From Rikenellaceae bacterium (lineage in GTDB: Bacteria; Bacteroidota; Bacteroidia; Bacteroidales; Rikenellaceae), in NCBI GenBank assembly GCA_015059715.1, contig SUZV01000013.1, positions 28,104-92,103 of the forward strand: a DNA stretch of 64,000 bases, given 5' to 3'. The notes beneath the pieces were generated by a model that was not told the origin of the DNA, did not search any database, and was given only the letters and a program-made list of their open reading frames with translations. A program made the translations under genes and the position numbers. Positions 34,384 to 44,424 of the stretch are shown piece after piece (the stretch's first letter is position 1; each line of letters begins with the position of its first letter).

Positions 34384-35613
34384 CTACTTAATGTCGTTAT
34401 CGTCAATGCCTAATGCCTTCATACGGCGATATAGCGTGCGCTCGGAGATGAACAACTCCTTGGCAGCATCCTTGCGGCGGAAGTTGTGGCGTTGCAGAGC
34501 CTGAAGAATCTGCTCGCGCTGAACATCGCTCTTTGTGACCTCGCGCTCGGGGATGTCGGCAACCACCTCTACGGTGTCGTCATCATCGTAGTCGCGGCGC
34601 GCTGTGCTACTTGTCTCGGGGAGCAGTCCTACAACCTCACGCGATGGCTGCACGGGTTGTGTGTTGCTGCTCGTATTGCCGCGTAGTGCCTCGGTCATCA
34701 TACGCTTCAGGTCGTTGATATCGCTACGCATATCGAACAATATCTTGTATAGCAGTTCGCGCTCGGTAGCCATATCCTCGTAACCTGTGTTGCCACTACC
34801 GCCGATAGTTCGTACCGAGTACTCCTCGTTGGGTAGGTAGCGGCGTAGAATATCGGCTGTAATATTGCGACTCTGCTCTACGGCGGATATCTGCTCGGCC
34901 ACGTTCTTTAGCTGACGTATATTTCCGCGCCAATGGTAGGCCTCAAGCAGTGCGCGTGCCCCCTCATCGAGGGCTATAGCTGGCATATTATACTGCGTGG
35001 CCACATCGCTGGCAAACTTGCGGAAGAGTAGGTATATATCGCCCTTGCGCTCGCGGAGCGGTGGTACGCTTAGTGGTACGGTATTTAGGCGATAGTATAG
35101 GTCCTCGCGAAAGCGGCCCTCGGCAATGGCCTTCATAAGGTCGTTATTTGTCGCTGCTACCACCCTGACATTGGTCTTTTGCACCTTGGCAGAGCCTACG
35201 CGCATAAACTCACCTGTCTGCAACACTCTCAGCAGGCGCACCTGCGTCGATATGGGCAGCTCACCCACCTCATCGAGGAAGATTGTGCCGCCATCGGCCT
35301 CCTCGAAGTAACCCTTGCGGCTATCTATAGCTCCTGTGAACGAGCCCTTCTCGTGACCAAAAAGCTCAGAGTCGATAGTTCCCTCGGGTATCGCACCGCA
35401 GTTTACGGCGATATATTTATTGTGCTTACGTGCCGAATAGGCGTGTATAATCTGTGGAAAAAACTCCTTACCTACGCCACTCTCTCCCGTAACCAGTACC
35501 GAGAGGTCGGTAGGTGCGACACGCATAGCCACCTCGATAGCTGTGTTGAGTGCCTCGGTATTGCCTATAATGCCGAAACGCTGTTTTACTGCAAGAAGTT
35601 CGTTTGCTGTCAT
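34384..35613 (-). CDS. Sigma54-interaction-domain transcriptional regulator without receiver domain
   Basis: 409 residues. An AAA+ domain fills the N-terminal two thirds: Walker A GESGVGKE, the loop ELFGHEKGSFTGA, and Walker B GGTIFLDEVGELP. A linker follows, then a Fis-type helix-turn-helix at the end (RHNFRRKDAAKELFISERTLYRRM). No response-regulator or PAS domain precedes the AAA+ core. The loop reads GSFTGA rather than GAFTGA, a variant seen in some functional members. It should activate sigma54 promoters; its targets cannot be read here. It is 4 bases from the HU-domain gene and adjoins lptE. Confidence 0.92.
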   Translation of the reverse strand: MTANELLAVKQRFGIIGNTEALNTAIEVAMRVAPTDLSVLVTGESGVGKEFFPQIIHAYSARKHNKYIAVNCGAIPEGTIDSELFGHEKGSFTGAIDSRKGYFEEADGGTIFLDEVGELPISTQVRLLRVLQTGEFMRVGSAKVQKTNVRVVAATNNDLMKAIAEGRFREDLYYRLNTVPLSVPPLRERKGDIYLLFRKFASDVATQYNMPAIALDEGARALLEAYHWRGNIRQLKNVAEQISAVEQSRNITADILRRYLPNEEYSVRTIGGSGNTGYEDMATERELLYKILFDMRSDINDLKRMMTEALRGNTSSNTQPVQPSREVVGLLPETSSTARRDYDDDDTVEVVADIPEREVTKSDVQREQILQALQRHNFRRKDAAKELFISERTLYRRMKALGIDDNDIK

Positions 35614-35617
35614 AATA

Positions 35618-36520
35618 CTACTCAGTTATACTGCTTGTTATATCTGTTGCACCTGTCGACAACGAGCCTATGGTGCCTCGTATGTCGTAGGTGGTGCTTC
35701 TACTATCGCTGCGCCCAACATAGGTGGTGTCGGTGCTCATAATTTGCGTGGTGTCTACCTCGTTAAGTAGGGTAGTGTCTTGCACTAATGGTCTACTCTC
35801 CTCGACGGGTATCACGTTCTCTGCGTTGCTAACCACCGTGCCATCTATCCATCGCCACAATGCCCACATCAAGCCTGCTGTAGCTAAGAGTATGAGCATA
35901 ATGATAAGTATCGGGTGGAGGCCACGCTGTCGCTTACCCTCATTGCGGTCATCGCCACGCTTCTTCTTATCCTTATCATATTTTAGTCCACGCAGGTAGG
36001 CATCGGGGCGGCCCAACGTTATTGTGGAGTTCTCCTCCTCGGTTTTGCGACCTCTCTTTTTGCCGCCGTGAGGGTTCTTTCTGCCTTCTTTGTTGATTAC
36101 TGGCGTAGGTGTCCACTGGCGGCCCTGCTTGCGTAGCAGTCGTTGCTTCTCTATGTCGAGCGTTACAATCGGTGGCTTAATGTTTCCTCCGAATACTATG
36201 GGTTCGTGTTGGTATTTGAAGGTTATGGTATTGTTTTCACTGGGGGTAAATTCTCCCAGACGCTCTATTGTGTAGCTCTTACCCTCGCTTATGGCGTGGC
36301 GTATCTCGAATACAAAGCGGCTAATCATCCCCGTAGCCTCCAGCTCTTTAACACCGTATGCCATAAGTAGTGACTTAAGTACACCATCGTCGTTACGCAT
36401 AAGGTCGGAGAATCGTATGATGCCCGAGGGCTGCTTTACGATAAAGACTCCGAGCTTAGGCACTACGATACGTTTGTTGTGCTTAAGGTACTCTATGAGT
36501 ATGTTGGTAATAAGCTCCAC
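35618..36520 (-). CDS. HU/CCDC81-like domain membrane protein
   Basis: 300 residues. The first 75 residues resemble the bacterial HU-CCDC81-type N domain (ILIEYLKHNKRIVVPKLGVFIV), a second such domain follows to about 115 (YTIERLGEFTP), and then comes a basic, KKRGRKTEEE-rich linker. One membrane segment lies at about 203-222 (ILIIMLILLATAGLMWALW), followed by a Ser/Thr-rich extracytoplasmic tail. Such proteins in Bacteroidetes often carry a SPOR domain; I see none here. The role is unknown. The promoter lies at 36544-36551, inside a dispersed repeat. Confidence 0.75.
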   Translation of the reverse strand: MELITNILIEYLKHNKRIVVPKLGVFIVKQPSGIIRFSDLMRNDDGVLKSLLMAYGVKELEATGMISRFVFEIRHAISEGKSYTIERLGEFTPSENNTITFKYQHEPIVFGGNIKPPIVTLDIEKQRLLRKQGRQWTPTPVINKEGRKNPHGGKKRGRKTEEENSTITLGRPDAYLRGLKYDKDKKKRGDDRNEGKRQRGLHPILIIMLILLATAGLMWALWRWIDGTVVSNAENVIPVEESRPLVQDTTLLNEVDTTQIMSTDTTYVGRSDSRSTTYDIRGTIGSLSTGATDITSSITE

Positions 36521-36540
36521 TTGTTTATTAAATATATAAC

Positions 36541-36599
36541 GTGCAAAGATATAAAAAAAGTACGTAACTTACACCACGTGTGAGGATATATTATTTTTA
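36541..36599. repeat. Dispersed promoter-carrying repeat, copy B (partial)
   Basis: It aligns with the first half of copies A (17367-17464) and C (53008-53105). On the minus strand TATCTTTG (36551-36544) is the -7 box of the HU-domain gene. The central small inverted repeat here is ACAC/GTGT. It is directly followed by the tandem repeat R5. Confidence 0.55.
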
Positions 36600-36657
36600 T
36601 GACGTTAAGACATTAAGATATTAAGACATTAAGACATTAAGAGGTCGAGTATCACAG
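36600..36657 (-). repeat. Tandem TCTTAATG-type repeat R5
   Basis: Read on the minus strand, GTGATACTCGACCTC is followed by about five copies of a short unit close to TTAATGTC, ending TTAACGTC. This is the tail module of repeats R3 and R4, here in inverted orientation and without their hairpin part. Confidence 0.75.
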
Positions 36658-36760
36658 CAGTCCGCTACGAATACCCTCTTTGCTGATAATCTACACTCCT
36701 TACTGCTCCACGAAATTTTATAGTAAGCTACAATAAAGTAAGCGCAAGCATCTTTACGAC

Positions 36761-36788
36761 AAAAAAGCCGCACCACTACTGGTACGGC
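36761..36788 (-). terminator. Terminator of the small HTH gene
   Basis: A 9-bp stem (36767-36775 with 36780-36788, one wobble on the minus strand), 4-base loop, then six T residues on the minus strand. Confidence 0.85.
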
Positions 36789-36822
36789 CTGACTCTCTAT
36801 AGTCGTCAAAAATTGATGTGTC

Positions 36823-37068
36823 CTATTTCTGCTCGTTGAGGATGCGCATTGCAGCGTCGAAAATCGTAGTATCATCCAATGTTACAACGCCACCATCAGG
36901 GCCCTGCTCAATGTGAATGCCGATACCATCCTTAGCCTCAAAGTGCTTACCACCAAAATAGTTACGCACTGTATCTACATCGATTCCCAATTCGTCTGCT
37001 ATGCGCTGCGAGCTGCCACTGGGCAACTTATCTTTGATGCGACGCAATTCGTTAAATGTAATAATCAT
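36823..37068 (-). CDS. Small HTH-type DNA-binding protein
   Basis: 81 residues. The N-terminal 45 residues read as a helix-turn-helix (RIADELGIDVDTVRNYFGG), followed by a short acidic region ending DTTIFDAAMRILNE. It is a small conserved protein in Bacteroidales with no specific name known to me. It is a monocistronic gene with a strong terminator at 36761-36788. The upstream 280 bases to the PPDK terminator are AT-rich; I see nothing else there. Confidence 0.8.
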   Translation of the reverse strand: MIITFNELRRIKDKLPSGSSQRIADELGIDVDTVRNYFGGKHFEAKDGIGIHIEQGPDGGVVTLDDTTIFDAAMRILNEQK

Positions 37069-37299
37069 AACTTGTCGAATATTAAGATTTAATATAAATT
37101 TCGTTTCGCACTACTAAATTAATGCTTTTTTTTTAAACGACCAAACTATTTACAATTAAATTTGAAAAAATCTTATTTTCTAAATAATAATATGCTCATC
37201 TGCCAACCATTCTATATGGCAACGGCCCAGCGTGACTATACCTATATATATAATAGAGGTCACTACTTATGCGCTATAGTGTACGAAACGACATTAAAT

Positions 37300-37333
37300 A
37301 GAACAGGGCTGCCTCGGTAGAAGCAGCCCTGTT
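37300..37333 (-). terminator. Terminator of ppdK
   Basis: A perfect 11-bp stem (37302-37312 with 37323-37333), 10-base loop, followed on the minus strand by CTATTTAATG. The T-tract is weak. Confidence 0.75.
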
Positions 37334-37348
37334 GAATAAATTACGATA

Positions 37349-40075
37349 TTACTCGTTGAGTGCTGCGTGAGCTGCTGCAAGACGTGCGATAGGCACGCGG
37401 AATGGAGAGCAGCTTACGTAGTTAAGACCTGCATAGTGGCAGAACTCTACAGACGAAGGCTCACCACCGTGCTCACCACAGATACCGCACTTAAGGTCTG
37501 GACGTGTGGTGCGGCCCTTGAATACAGCCTCGCGGATAAGCTGTCCTACGCCATTGCGATCCAAAATCTTGAATGGGTCATTCTTGAGGATGTTTCTATC
37601 GAGGTAGATAGGCAAGAACTTAGCGATATCGTCACGCGAGAAGCCAAGAGTCATCTGGGTAAGGTCGTTAGTACCGAATGAGAAGAACTCGGCAACCTCT
37701 GCAATCTGGTTAGCAGTAACAGCAGCACGTGGAACCTCAATCATAGTACCTACGAGGTAGTCGATGCGGTCATTGCGCTCAGCGAATACTGCCTCAGCAG
37801 TCTTGTCGATGATATTCTTCTGGTAGCGAAGCTCCTTGTGGTTACCTACCAATGGAACCATAATCTCAACCTTCACTGGAGTACCCGCAGCCTTGACATT
37901 CATAGCTGCCTCGATGATTGCACGTGCCTGCATCTCGGTAATCTCTGGATAGGTGTTACCAAGACGACAACCACGGTGTCCGAGCATTGGGTTAACCTCG
38001 TGCAGTGCCTCAACCTTAGCTACAACCTTCTCGAATGGTATGCCCATAGCCTCAGCCATATCGCGCTGGTCCTTCTCGGTGTTAGGAGCGAACTCGTGCA
38101 ATGGTGGGTCGAGAAGACGAACAATCACTGGGTAGCCATTCATAACCTTGAAGAGACCCTCGAAGTCGCCACGCTGCATAGGCAACAGCTTAGCAAGAGC
38201 TACGCGGCGGCCTGCCTCGTCGTCCGAGAGAATCATCTCGCGGATAGCCTTGATACGGTCACCCTCGAAGAACATATGCTCTGTACGGCAAAGACCGATA
38301 CCCTGAGCACCGAAAGCAAAGGCCTGCTCAGCATCACGTGGAGTATCTGCATTAGCGCGTACATTCATCTTTGAGTACTTGCCTGCAAGCTCCATAAGCT
38401 TACCGAAGTCGCCATCGAGGTTTGCAGCCTGTGTAGCTACCTGACCGAGGTAAACCTCACCTGTCGAGCCGTTGAGCGAAATCCAGTCACCCTCCTTAAT
38501 CTCGTAGCCATTAACCTTGATAGTACGAGCCTTGTAGTCAATCTCAAGCTCGCCAGCACCCGATACGCAGCACTTACCCATACCACGTGCAACAACGGCA
38601 GCGTGTGATGTCATACCTCCACGAGCTGTGAGGATACCTGCAGCGTCCAACATACCCTTCAAGTCCTCTGGTGATGTCTCGATACGAACCAAGATAGCCT
38701 TCTGGCCAGTCTCGTTGAGCAACTTCTCGGCATCGTCAGCGAAGAATACTACAGGACCTGTGGCAGCACCTGGAGATGCTGGAAGACCCTTAACGATAAC
38801 CTTTGCACTCTTGATAGCCTTCTTGTCGAATACTGGGTGGAGTAGCTCATCAAGCTTCTCAGGCTCGCAACGCAATACTGCGGTCTTCTCGTCGATAAGA
38901 CCCTCGCGAAGCATATCCATAGCAATCTTAACCATCGCAGCACCTGTACGCTTACCGTTGCGGCACTGCAACATCCAGAGCTTGCCATCCTGGATAGTAA
39001 ACTCGATATCCTGCATATCGGTGAAGTACTGCTCAAGGTGGTGCTGGATAGCGTTAAGCTCGGCATATACATCAGGCATAACCTCCTCCAATGATGGGTA
39101 CTTGCTCTTGCGCTCCTCCTCTGAGATGTTCTGAGCTGCGGCCCAACGCTTCGAACCCTCGATGGTAATCTGCTGTGGTGTGCGGATACCTGCAACAACA
39201 TCCTCGCCCTGAGCATTGATAAGGTACTCTCCGTTGAAGATATTCTCGCCGGTAGCTGCGTCACGTGAGAAGGCAACACCTGTAGCTGAGTTCTCGCCCA
39301 TGTTACCGAATACCATAGCCTGAACAGATACTGCTGTACCCCAAGCCTCAGGGATGTTGTTGAGCTTACGATAGAGGATAGCGCGCTCGTTCATCCATGA
39401 GCCGAATACTGCGCAGATAGCACCCCAAAGCTGCTCCCAAGCACTTGTTGGGAACTCCTTGCCAGTCTGCTCCTTTACGGCCTGCTTAAATGCTACAACC
39501 AACTCCTTAAGGTCGTCGGTAGTAAGGTCTGTGTCGGCCTTAACACCGCGCTTCTCCTTCTGAGCCTCGATGATTACCTCGAATGGATCGTGATCCTCCT
39601 TAGACTGAGGTTTCATGTCGAGAACTACGTCGCCATACATCTGTACGAAACGACGATATGAGTCCCAAGCAAAACGTGGATTGCCAGAGAGCTGAGCGAT
39701 AGCCTCTACAGCCTCGTCGTTCATACCGAGGTTAAGGATGGTATCCATCATACCAGGCATAGATGCACGAGCACCTGAGCGCACTGATACCAAAAGTGGA
39801 AGTTTTGAGTCGCCAAACTTGCGACCTGTGAGGTTCTCGATATTCTTGATTGCAGCCTCCACCTCGGGACGCAACAACTCGATAACACGCTCCTTACCCT
39901 CCTTGTAGTACTCTGTACATACATCTGTAGTGATTGTAAAGCCTGGAGGTACTGGAATACCAATTAGGTTCATCTCAGCGAGGTTGGCACCCTTACCGCC
40001 GAGCAACTCTCGCATCTTGCCATTACCCTCAGCCTCCTTGTTGCCAAAGGTGTAGACACGTTTTACATCTGCCAT
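37349..40075 (-). CDS. ppdK: Pyruvate, phosphate dikinase
   Basis: 908 residues. The N-terminal ATP-grasp domain includes [12 protein letters not shown]. The phospho-histidine domain has the [18 protein letters not shown] motif with the catalytic histidine. The C-terminal PEP/pyruvate barrel ends with [17 protein letters not shown]. The enzyme interconverts pyruvate + ATP + Pi and PEP + AMP + PPi; in Bacteroidales it links glycolysis and gluconeogenesis using pyrophosphate. It is monocistronic with a leader of about 90 bases from the -7 box at 40170-40177. That leader holds a stretch antisense to a tRNA-like 5' half. Confidence 0.97.
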   Translation of the reverse strand: MADVKRVYTFGNKEAEGNGKMRELLGGKGANLAEMNLIGIPVPPGFTITTDVCTEYYKEGKERVIELLRPEVEAAIKNIENLTGRKFGDSKLPLLVSVRSGARASMPGMMDTILNLGMNDEAVEAIAQLSGNPRFAWDSYRRFVQMYGDVVLDMKPQSKEDHDPFEVIIEAQKEKRGVKADTDLTTDDLKELVVAFKQAVKEQTGKEFPTSAWEQLWGAICAVFGSWMNERAILYRKLNNIPEAWGTAVSVQAMVFGNMGENSATGVAFSRDAATGENIFNGEYLINAQGEDVVAGIRTPQQITIEGSKRWAAAQNISEEERKSKYPSLEEVMPDVYAELNAIQHHLEQYFTDMQDIEFTIQDGKLWMLQCRNGKRTGAAMVKIAMDMLREGLIDEKTAVLRCEPEKLDELLHPVFDKKAIKSAKVIVKGLPASPGAATGPVVFFADDAEKLLNETGQKAILVRIETSPEDLKGMLDAAGILTARGGMTSHAAVVARGMGKCCVSGAGELEIDYKARTIKVNGYEIKEGDWISLNGSTGEVYLGQVATQAANLDGDFGKLMELAGKYSKMNVRANADTPRDAEQAFAFGAQGIGLCRTEHMFFEGDRIKAIREMILSDDEAGRRVALAKLLPMQRGDFEGLFKVMNGYPVIVRLLDPPLHEFAPNTEKDQRDMAEAMGIPFEKVVAKVEALHEVNPMLGHRGCRLGNTYPEITEMQARAIIEAAMNVKAAGTPVKVEIMVPLVGNHKELRYQKNIIDKTAEAVFAERNDRIDYLVGTMIEVPRAAVTANQIAEVAEFFSFGTNDLTQMTLGFSRDDIAKFLPIYLDRNILKNDPFKILDRNGVGQLIREAVFKGRTTRPDLKCGICGEHGGEPSSVEFCHYAGLNYVSCSPFRVPIARLAAAHAALNE

Positions 40076-40169
40076 AATTGTCTATTTTATAATTAGTTAA
40101 AAGTATTTACATCTATAATTATGCCATCGGCGAATAGCTCAGTGGGGTAGCCATACGTCGAATAGCTTA

Positions 40170-40177
40170 CAAAAGTA
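40170..40177 (-). promoter_or_regulatory. -7 element of ppdK
   Basis: TACTTTTG on the minus strand. The following leader (40169-40076) contains CGAATAGCT twice, read on the plus strand. Confidence 0.5.
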
Positions 40178-40269
40178 AGTAAAAAATTTGTGATTTGCAA
40201 TAATTGTGCTGTAAATATCAGCCTTTGTTGAGAAATTTCGCCATTTGGCGCGGTGTGGCTAAGATGTTG

Positions 40270-41445
40270 CTATTTAGCAATAACGCCACTGCCAAGCAGC
40301 GTGTCGCCATCATACCACGCGGCAAACTGCCCCTGTGTGACACCTCGCTGGGGCTCGTCAAAGAGAATGTATAGGCCTTCGGTGTCCATAATGAGCTCGG
40401 CCTGTTGCAGTGGCTGGCGATAGCGTATGCGCACCTCGTAGCGTCGTCGCTCGCCTATGTGCATACCCATCGAGGGGTCTATCCAGTGTATATCCTCGGA
40501 GTTTATATGTAGTGCTTTACGGTATAGTCCAGGGTGGTTGTCGCCCTCGCCCACGTATACCACATTATCCTTAACATCTATGCCTATGACGAATAGCGAC
40601 TCCTTACGACCGCCTATGCCAAGGCCCTTGCGCTGCCCTATGGTATAGAAGTGCGCACCTTGATGTGTGCCTATCTTCTTGCCATCGCGCACCGTCATAC
40701 GGTATGGTTCTGCGAGGGCTTTATAATCCTCCTTAGAGCACTCGCGCACAAAACGAGGAGAGTGGGGTAGTATCTCGTGTACGTTACCCTCTTTAGCTGC
40801 AAGTCGTTGCTGAAGAAATACGGGGAGGTCGACCTTGCCCACAAAGCAGATACCTTGCGAATCCTTGCGCTTGGCCGTAGCCAGACGCTGCTCCTCGGCT
40901 ATGCGTCTAACCTCGGGTTTTAGTAGCTCGCCTATGGGGAACATTGCGTAGGAGAGCTGCTGCTGACTAAGCTGACATAGGAAGTAGCTCTGGTCCTTGT
41001 TTGTGTCGCGGCCAGAGAGCAATCTGTAGTGTGTAACACCCTCGTTATCGCACCACTCCTCGCGCCTACAATAGTGCCCCGTAGCTACTCGCTCGGCACC
41101 TAACTTAAGTGCCTCCTTAAGGAATACGTCGAACTTTATCTCGCGGTTACACAATACATCGGGGTTGGGTGTACGGCCAGCCTCGTATTCGGAGAACATA
41201 TACTCTACAACGCGCTGTCGATACTGCTCCGAGAGGTCGACATAGTGAAACTCTATGTCAAGACGCTTGGCCACCAACTCGGCAAATACCTGGTCGTCAT
41301 ACCAGGGGCAGTCGCCCTCAAGTGTGCCTGTGGTGTCGTGCCAGTTACGCATAAACAACCCTACGACATCGTGGCCCTGCTCCTTGAGAAGATAGGCTGC
41401 TACCGATGAGTCAACACCACCCGAAAGTCCGACGACAACACGCAT
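40270..41445 (-). CDS. mnmA: tRNA-specific 2-thiouridylase MnmA
   Basis: 391 residues. It has the PP-loop SGGVDSS at 8-14, TPNPDVLCNREIKFD with the nucleophilic cysteine, and the second catalytic cysteine in SQGICFVGK. MnmA makes s2U34 in Glu, Gln and Lys tRNAs, so the tRNA-Gln(TTG) in this window would be a substrate. It starts at ATG 41445, 22 bases after the folE stop; both may be on one transcript. Confidence 0.96.
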   Translation of the reverse strand: MRVVVGLSGGVDSSVAAYLLKEQGHDVVGLFMRNWHDTTGTLEGDCPWYDDQVFAELVAKRLDIEFHYVDLSEQYRQRVVEYMFSEYEAGRTPNPDVLCNREIKFDVFLKEALKLGAERVATGHYCRREEWCDNEGVTHYRLLSGRDTNKDQSYFLCQLSQQQLSYAMFPIGELLKPEVRRIAEEQRLATAKRKDSQGICFVGKVDLPVFLQQRLAAKEGNVHEILPHSPRFVRECSKEDYKALAEPYRMTVRDGKKIGTHQGAHFYTIGQRKGLGIGGRKESLFVIGIDVKDNVVYVGEGDNHPGLYRKALHINSEDIHWIDPSMGMHIGERRRYEVRIRYRQPLQQAELIMDTEGLYILFDEPQRGVTQGQFAAWYDGDTLLGSGVIAK

Positions 41446-41467
41446 AGTATAAATGTGTTGACCTACG

Positions 41468-42079
41468 TTACTTAATCAGTTGCATAAACTCGTCACGGGT
41501 GCGTGGGTCAGAGAGAAATACACCTGTAAAGGCCGATGTTGTGGTCACAGAACGCTGCTTCTCTACGCCGCGCATCTGCATACAGGTGTGGCTGGCCTCG
41601 ATGACAACGGCAACTCCCAATGGGTTTAGGGCCTGCTGTATGCTGTCGCGTATCTGCACCGTAAGACGCTCCTGTACCTGAAGACGACGTGCAAAGCACT
41701 CTACGACACGCGCAATCTTCGAAAGACCTGTGATATGGCCATTGGGGATGTAGGCCACGTGTGCCTTGCCTATAAATGGGAGCATATGGTGCTCGCAGAC
41801 CGAGAAGAGCTCGATATCCTTGACGAGTACCATCTGCTGATACTCCTCCTTGAACATTGCCGAGCGTAGTATGGCGATAGGGTCCTGTGCATACCCCTTA
41901 GTTATGAACGACATAGCCTTAGCCACGCGCTCTGGGGTCTTGATAAGGCCCTCGCGCTCGGGGTCTTCACCTAAAAGACGTAGAATCTCGCGGTAGTGCA
42001 TCTTTAGCTCCTCGATACACGCTTGGTTGTATATATCTTCGCGCTTGTAGTTTGCTGTAATATCCTCCATAGTTAGCAT
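41468..42079 (-). CDS. folE: GTP cyclohydrolase I
   Basis: 203 residues. Family motifs: [33 protein letters not shown] with zinc ligands Cys and His, [15 protein letters not shown] and [10 protein letters not shown] with the second zinc cysteine. It converts GTP to dihydroneopterin triphosphate, the first step to tetrahydrofolate. Met4 (42070) is an alternative start. It lies upstream of mnmA on the minus strand, with 101 bases to rimM upstream in which no gene is seen. Confidence 0.96.
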   Translation of the reverse strand: MLTMEDITANYKREDIYNQACIEELKMHYREILRLLGEDPEREGLIKTPERVAKAMSFITKGYAQDPIAILRSAMFKEEYQQMVLVKDIELFSVCEHHMLPFIGKAHVAYIPNGHITGLSKIARVVECFARRLQVQERLTVQIRDSIQQALNPLGVAVVIEASHTCMQMRGVEKQRSVTTTSAFTGVFLSDPRTRDEFMQLIK

Positions 42080-42180
42080 TTAGCAATTAGTACTTATTTG
42101 TGGGATTTGCAACCCAATAGTAATTAGCAATAAGGACTCTCGTTTCTGTTTCTGGAGTCGAAGGCTACTATATTTCGCGC

Positions 42181-42672
42181 TTATAGCTCCAATAGTCCCT
42201 CGGGGAGAACGAACTTAATACTCTTCCTCTCGAAGTCTATGCCTGCGATAAACTCCTCGGCAGCAGGGATAAGGTGGCTCTTGTCGCTAAGTGTTATCTC
42301 GAAGAGAGGGTTTGCAGGGTTGTCGTAGAAGTCGCTTATCGCGCCCTTGCGCTTGCCTATTATCGCCGTAAAGCCTATCAGGTCCTCCATGTAGAACTCA
42401 TCATTCTCCTCATCGCTCTCTTCGATAAGTAGTTCGCGACCAACGAGATACTCTTCGGCACGGCGCACGGTGTCTATATCATCAAAGTGGATTATGGCTC
42501 CTGACTGCCCACGACGCTCTAATGAGTTACAAAAAAGAGGAACCGCGAGTTTGTCGATATTGACAAACAGCGGTTCCTGAATCTGAAAATCGTCTGGGAA
42601 GTTGGCATAAAGGGTTACCATCACGCCACCGTCATTGCCGAATATACGGCCTATGCGTCCCACGGCGATCAT
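42181..42672 (-). CDS. rimM: 16S rRNA processing protein RimM
   Basis: 163 residues from the ATG at 42672. The N-terminal RimM domain reads MIAVGRIGRIFGNDGGVMVTLYANFPDDF, followed by a PRC-barrel region that includes FYMEDLIGFTAII and ISDFYDNPANPLFEI. RimM assists 30S head maturation and binds uS19. The open frame continues upstream, but that part is a shadow of rpsP in another frame. It starts 13 bases after the rpsP stop, giving the usual rpsP-rimM pair. Confidence 0.93.
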   Translation of the reverse strand: MIAVGRIGRIFGNDGGVMVTLYANFPDDFQIQEPLFVNIDKLAVPLFCNSLERRGQSGAIIHFDDIDTVRRAEEYLVGRELLIEESDEENDEFYMEDLIGFTAIIGKRKGAISDFYDNPANPLFEITLSDKSHLIPAAEEFIAGIDFERKSIKFVLPEGLLEL

Positions 42673-42685
42673 CGCACCTGCGAGA

Positions 42686-43219
42686 TTAAGCCTCTGCACT
42701 CTCCTCTGCTGGAGCCTCAGTAGCCTCCTCAGCAGCGGCCTCAGCGGCAGCGGCAGCCTCAGCAGCCTTCTTCTCAGCGATAGCAGCAGCACGCTCCTCC
42801 TTAATCTTTACCTCGGCAGCGAGCTGTGCCTTCTTAGCAGCGTTAGCATCTGCAACGAGCTTGTTGCTCTTAGCGTCAATCTTTGACTGCTTCTCCTGGA
42901 GCCACTTGTTAAAGCGAGCCTCAGCCTCAGCCTCAGTAAATGCGCCCTTAGCTACACCGCCCAAGAGGTGCTTCATATACATTACGCCCTTGTACGAGAG
43001 GATTGCTCGACAAGTATCCGTAGGTTGTGCGCCCTTAAGTAACCAATCCAAAGCTCGGTCGAACTTAAGATCGATTGTAGCAGGATTCGTGTTAGGGTTG
43101 TAAGTACCCAACTTCTCGATGAACTTACCATCACGTGGCGCTCTGCTATCTGCGGCAACGATATGGTAGAAAGCATAACCCTTCTTACCGTGACGTGCCA
43201 AACGAATTTTAACAGCCAT
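42686..43219 (-). CDS. rpsP: 30S ribosomal protein bS16 with long Ala/Glu-rich extension
   Basis: 177 residues, about twice the usual bS16 length. The first 80 residues are canonical ([40 protein letters not shown]). The rest is a charged, then Ala/Glu-rich helix ([11 protein letters not shown] and later repeated [16 protein letters not shown] blocks) likely to project from the ribosome. Such tails are known in Bacteroidetes bS16 proteins. It forms an operon with rimM; the promoter is at 43283-43290. Confidence 0.96.
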   Translation of the reverse strand: MAVKIRLARHGKKGYAFYHIVAADSRAPRDGKFIEKLGTYNPNTNPATIDLKFDRALDWLLKGAQPTDTCRAILSYKGVMYMKHLLGGVAKGAFTEAEAEARFNKWLQEKQSKIDAKSNKLVADANAAKKAQLAAEVKIKEERAAAIAEKKAAEAAAAAEAAAEEATEAPAEESAEA

Positions 43220-43282
43220 TTGCTATAAAAATTTATTGGTTAAAAATTAATTACGCATAACCCATTCGGGTTTTTTAGCGCG

Positions 43283-43290
43283 CAAATGTA
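43283..43290 (-). promoter_or_regulatory. -7 element of rpsP-rimM
   Basis: TACATTTG on the minus strand. The leader of about 60 bases contains a small inverted repeat AACCC/GGGTT (43263-43276). Confidence 0.55.
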
Positions 43291-43425
43291 CATACATTTT
43301 TTTAAACTGCCAAACAAATTGCAAAAAAATAGCCCCGAGGGGTCGAAAACGAAACACCGTAGCATCGCTTTTGGCCCACGATTTGCTCTTTGTCGGGTGT
43401 GTTTAACCATAAAACTATTTATGTT

Positions 43426-43878
43426 ATGATGCCAGTAAAGAAAATTAATCGACTCCCAGGAGTCTTTGGTGACCTCTTCTACGATCAGTGGCCAGAGTTC
43501 TATACCAAGCGTGGTACAACGCCACAAATAAATGTTATCGAGACGGATAAGAAGTTTAAAATCCAGATTGCCGCACCGGGCATGACTAAGGATGACTTCA
43601 AGATTGAGCTTAATGCCGAGAATCAGCTTGTCGTCTGCCTTGAGAAGGAGGATGGCGATAAGGAGTGTTGTGGCGACAGCGACTGCAAGGATGAGAAGCA
43701 TCACTACCTGCGTCGTGAGTTTAGCTATACGTCATTCCGCCAGATATTTAACCTCCCCGAGAGTGTGGACCGCGATAAGATTACGGCCAAGATGAAGCAT
43801 GGTGTGCTCCATATTAAGTTGCCTAAGCGCGATGGTGCGGACCGCCAGATGGAGATGCGTCAGATAGCTATCGAGTAG
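43426..43878 (+). CDS. Hsp20/alpha-crystallin small heat-shock protein
   Basis: About 150 residues. The alpha-crystallin domain runs from PQINVIETDKKFKIQIAAPGM to MKHGVLHIKLPKRD, with the family's A-x-x-x-n-GVL-type strand. A short Cys/Asp-rich insertion (CCGDSDCKDE) sits in the middle. It is an ATP-independent holdase. The start is 43426 or 43429 (ATG ATG); the open frame upstream begins with TTG and lacks family similarity. A hairpin with a T-tract at 43891-43962 may end the transcript. Confidence 0.9.
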   Translation: MMPVKKINRLPGVFGDLFYDQWPEFYTKRGTTPQINVIETDKKFKIQIAAPGMTKDDFKIELNAENQLVVCLEKEDGDKECCGDSDCKDEKHHYLRREFSYTSFRQIFNLPESVDRDKITAKMKHGVLHIKLPKRDGADRQMEMRQIAIE

Positions 43879-43890
43879 CCTGGAGGGTTT

Positions 43891-43975
43891 CTATGGGTCC
43901 TTATGATGGTGACAACAACACCCCATAGGGACTCATATTAACTCATAGGACCCCATTTTTTTATAGGACCCCATT
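43891..43975 (+). terminator. Possible hsp20 terminator with ATAGGACCCCATT repeats
   Basis: ATGGGTCCT (from 43892) can pair with AGGACCCCAT (43947-43956) around a large loop, followed by TTTTTTTATA. ATAGGACCCCATT is repeated at 43945-43957 and 43963-43975, and CTATGGG/CCCATAG (43891-43897, 43922-43928) offers a competing stem. Confidence 0.45.
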
Positions 43976-43990
43976 AAAACTTATCTTATG

Positions 43991-44416
43991 CTACGCCTTT
44001 TTCTCCCTCTCTCGCAACATGCGCGATAGCTCGCCCAAGGTGCGTAGTATGGCCCACGATATCATCGTTGTGGCAAAGATTATCACCGCACCGCATATGG
44101 CCCATATCATCGGGGCATCAATATCGAAATCTACGACTATAGGGACAATCAAGGCTCCGAAGGTGCAGAAAAGTCCCAATACCAATATTATATCTGCGGC
44201 ATTGACTAAGACTGCCTCGCGAAAGATATACTTGCTTGTCCCTTTGTCTGCGTTGGCATAGTCATCCTTACGGGTCACCTCGGCTATCTCCTCGGGTATA
44301 CGAGCCTCCATATGCTCGGGCCTGTCGGCTCGACATATAGGACATACATCGGTGTCGCCACTTACAAGAGTGTTGCAGTTGCGGCATAGCCACTTATCGC
44401 TCTCTATCTCACTCAT
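43991..44416 (-). CDS. Zinc-ribbon membrane protein
   Basis: 141 residues from ATG 44416. The N-terminal zinc ribbon is CRNC-x-CPIC (WLCRNCNTLVSGDTDVCPICRADRP); two membrane segments follow near 75-95 and 100-125, then a short charged tail. Proteins of this kind are often uncharacterised Bacteroidales membrane proteins. It lies 8 bases after the adjacent small membrane protein and is convergent with the hsp20 gene. No function is recognised. Confidence 0.75.
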   Translation of the reverse strand: MSEIESDKWLCRNCNTLVSGDTDVCPICRADRPEHMEARIPEEIAEVTRKDDYANADKGTSKYIFREAVLVNAADIILVLGLFCTFGALIVPIVVDFDIDAPMIWAICGAVIIFATTMISWAILRTLGELSRMLREREKKA

Positions 44417-44424
44417 AACATCAT

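Noticed and set aside
40129..40168. tRNA gene start
   Set aside because: Only an acceptor/D-arm-like stretch is present; no anticodon arm, T arm or matching acceptor strand follows.
43240..43704. 154-codon minus-strand open frame
   Set aside because: It overlaps the rpsP promoter and the hsp20 gene, which has clear alpha-crystallin motifs on the other strand.
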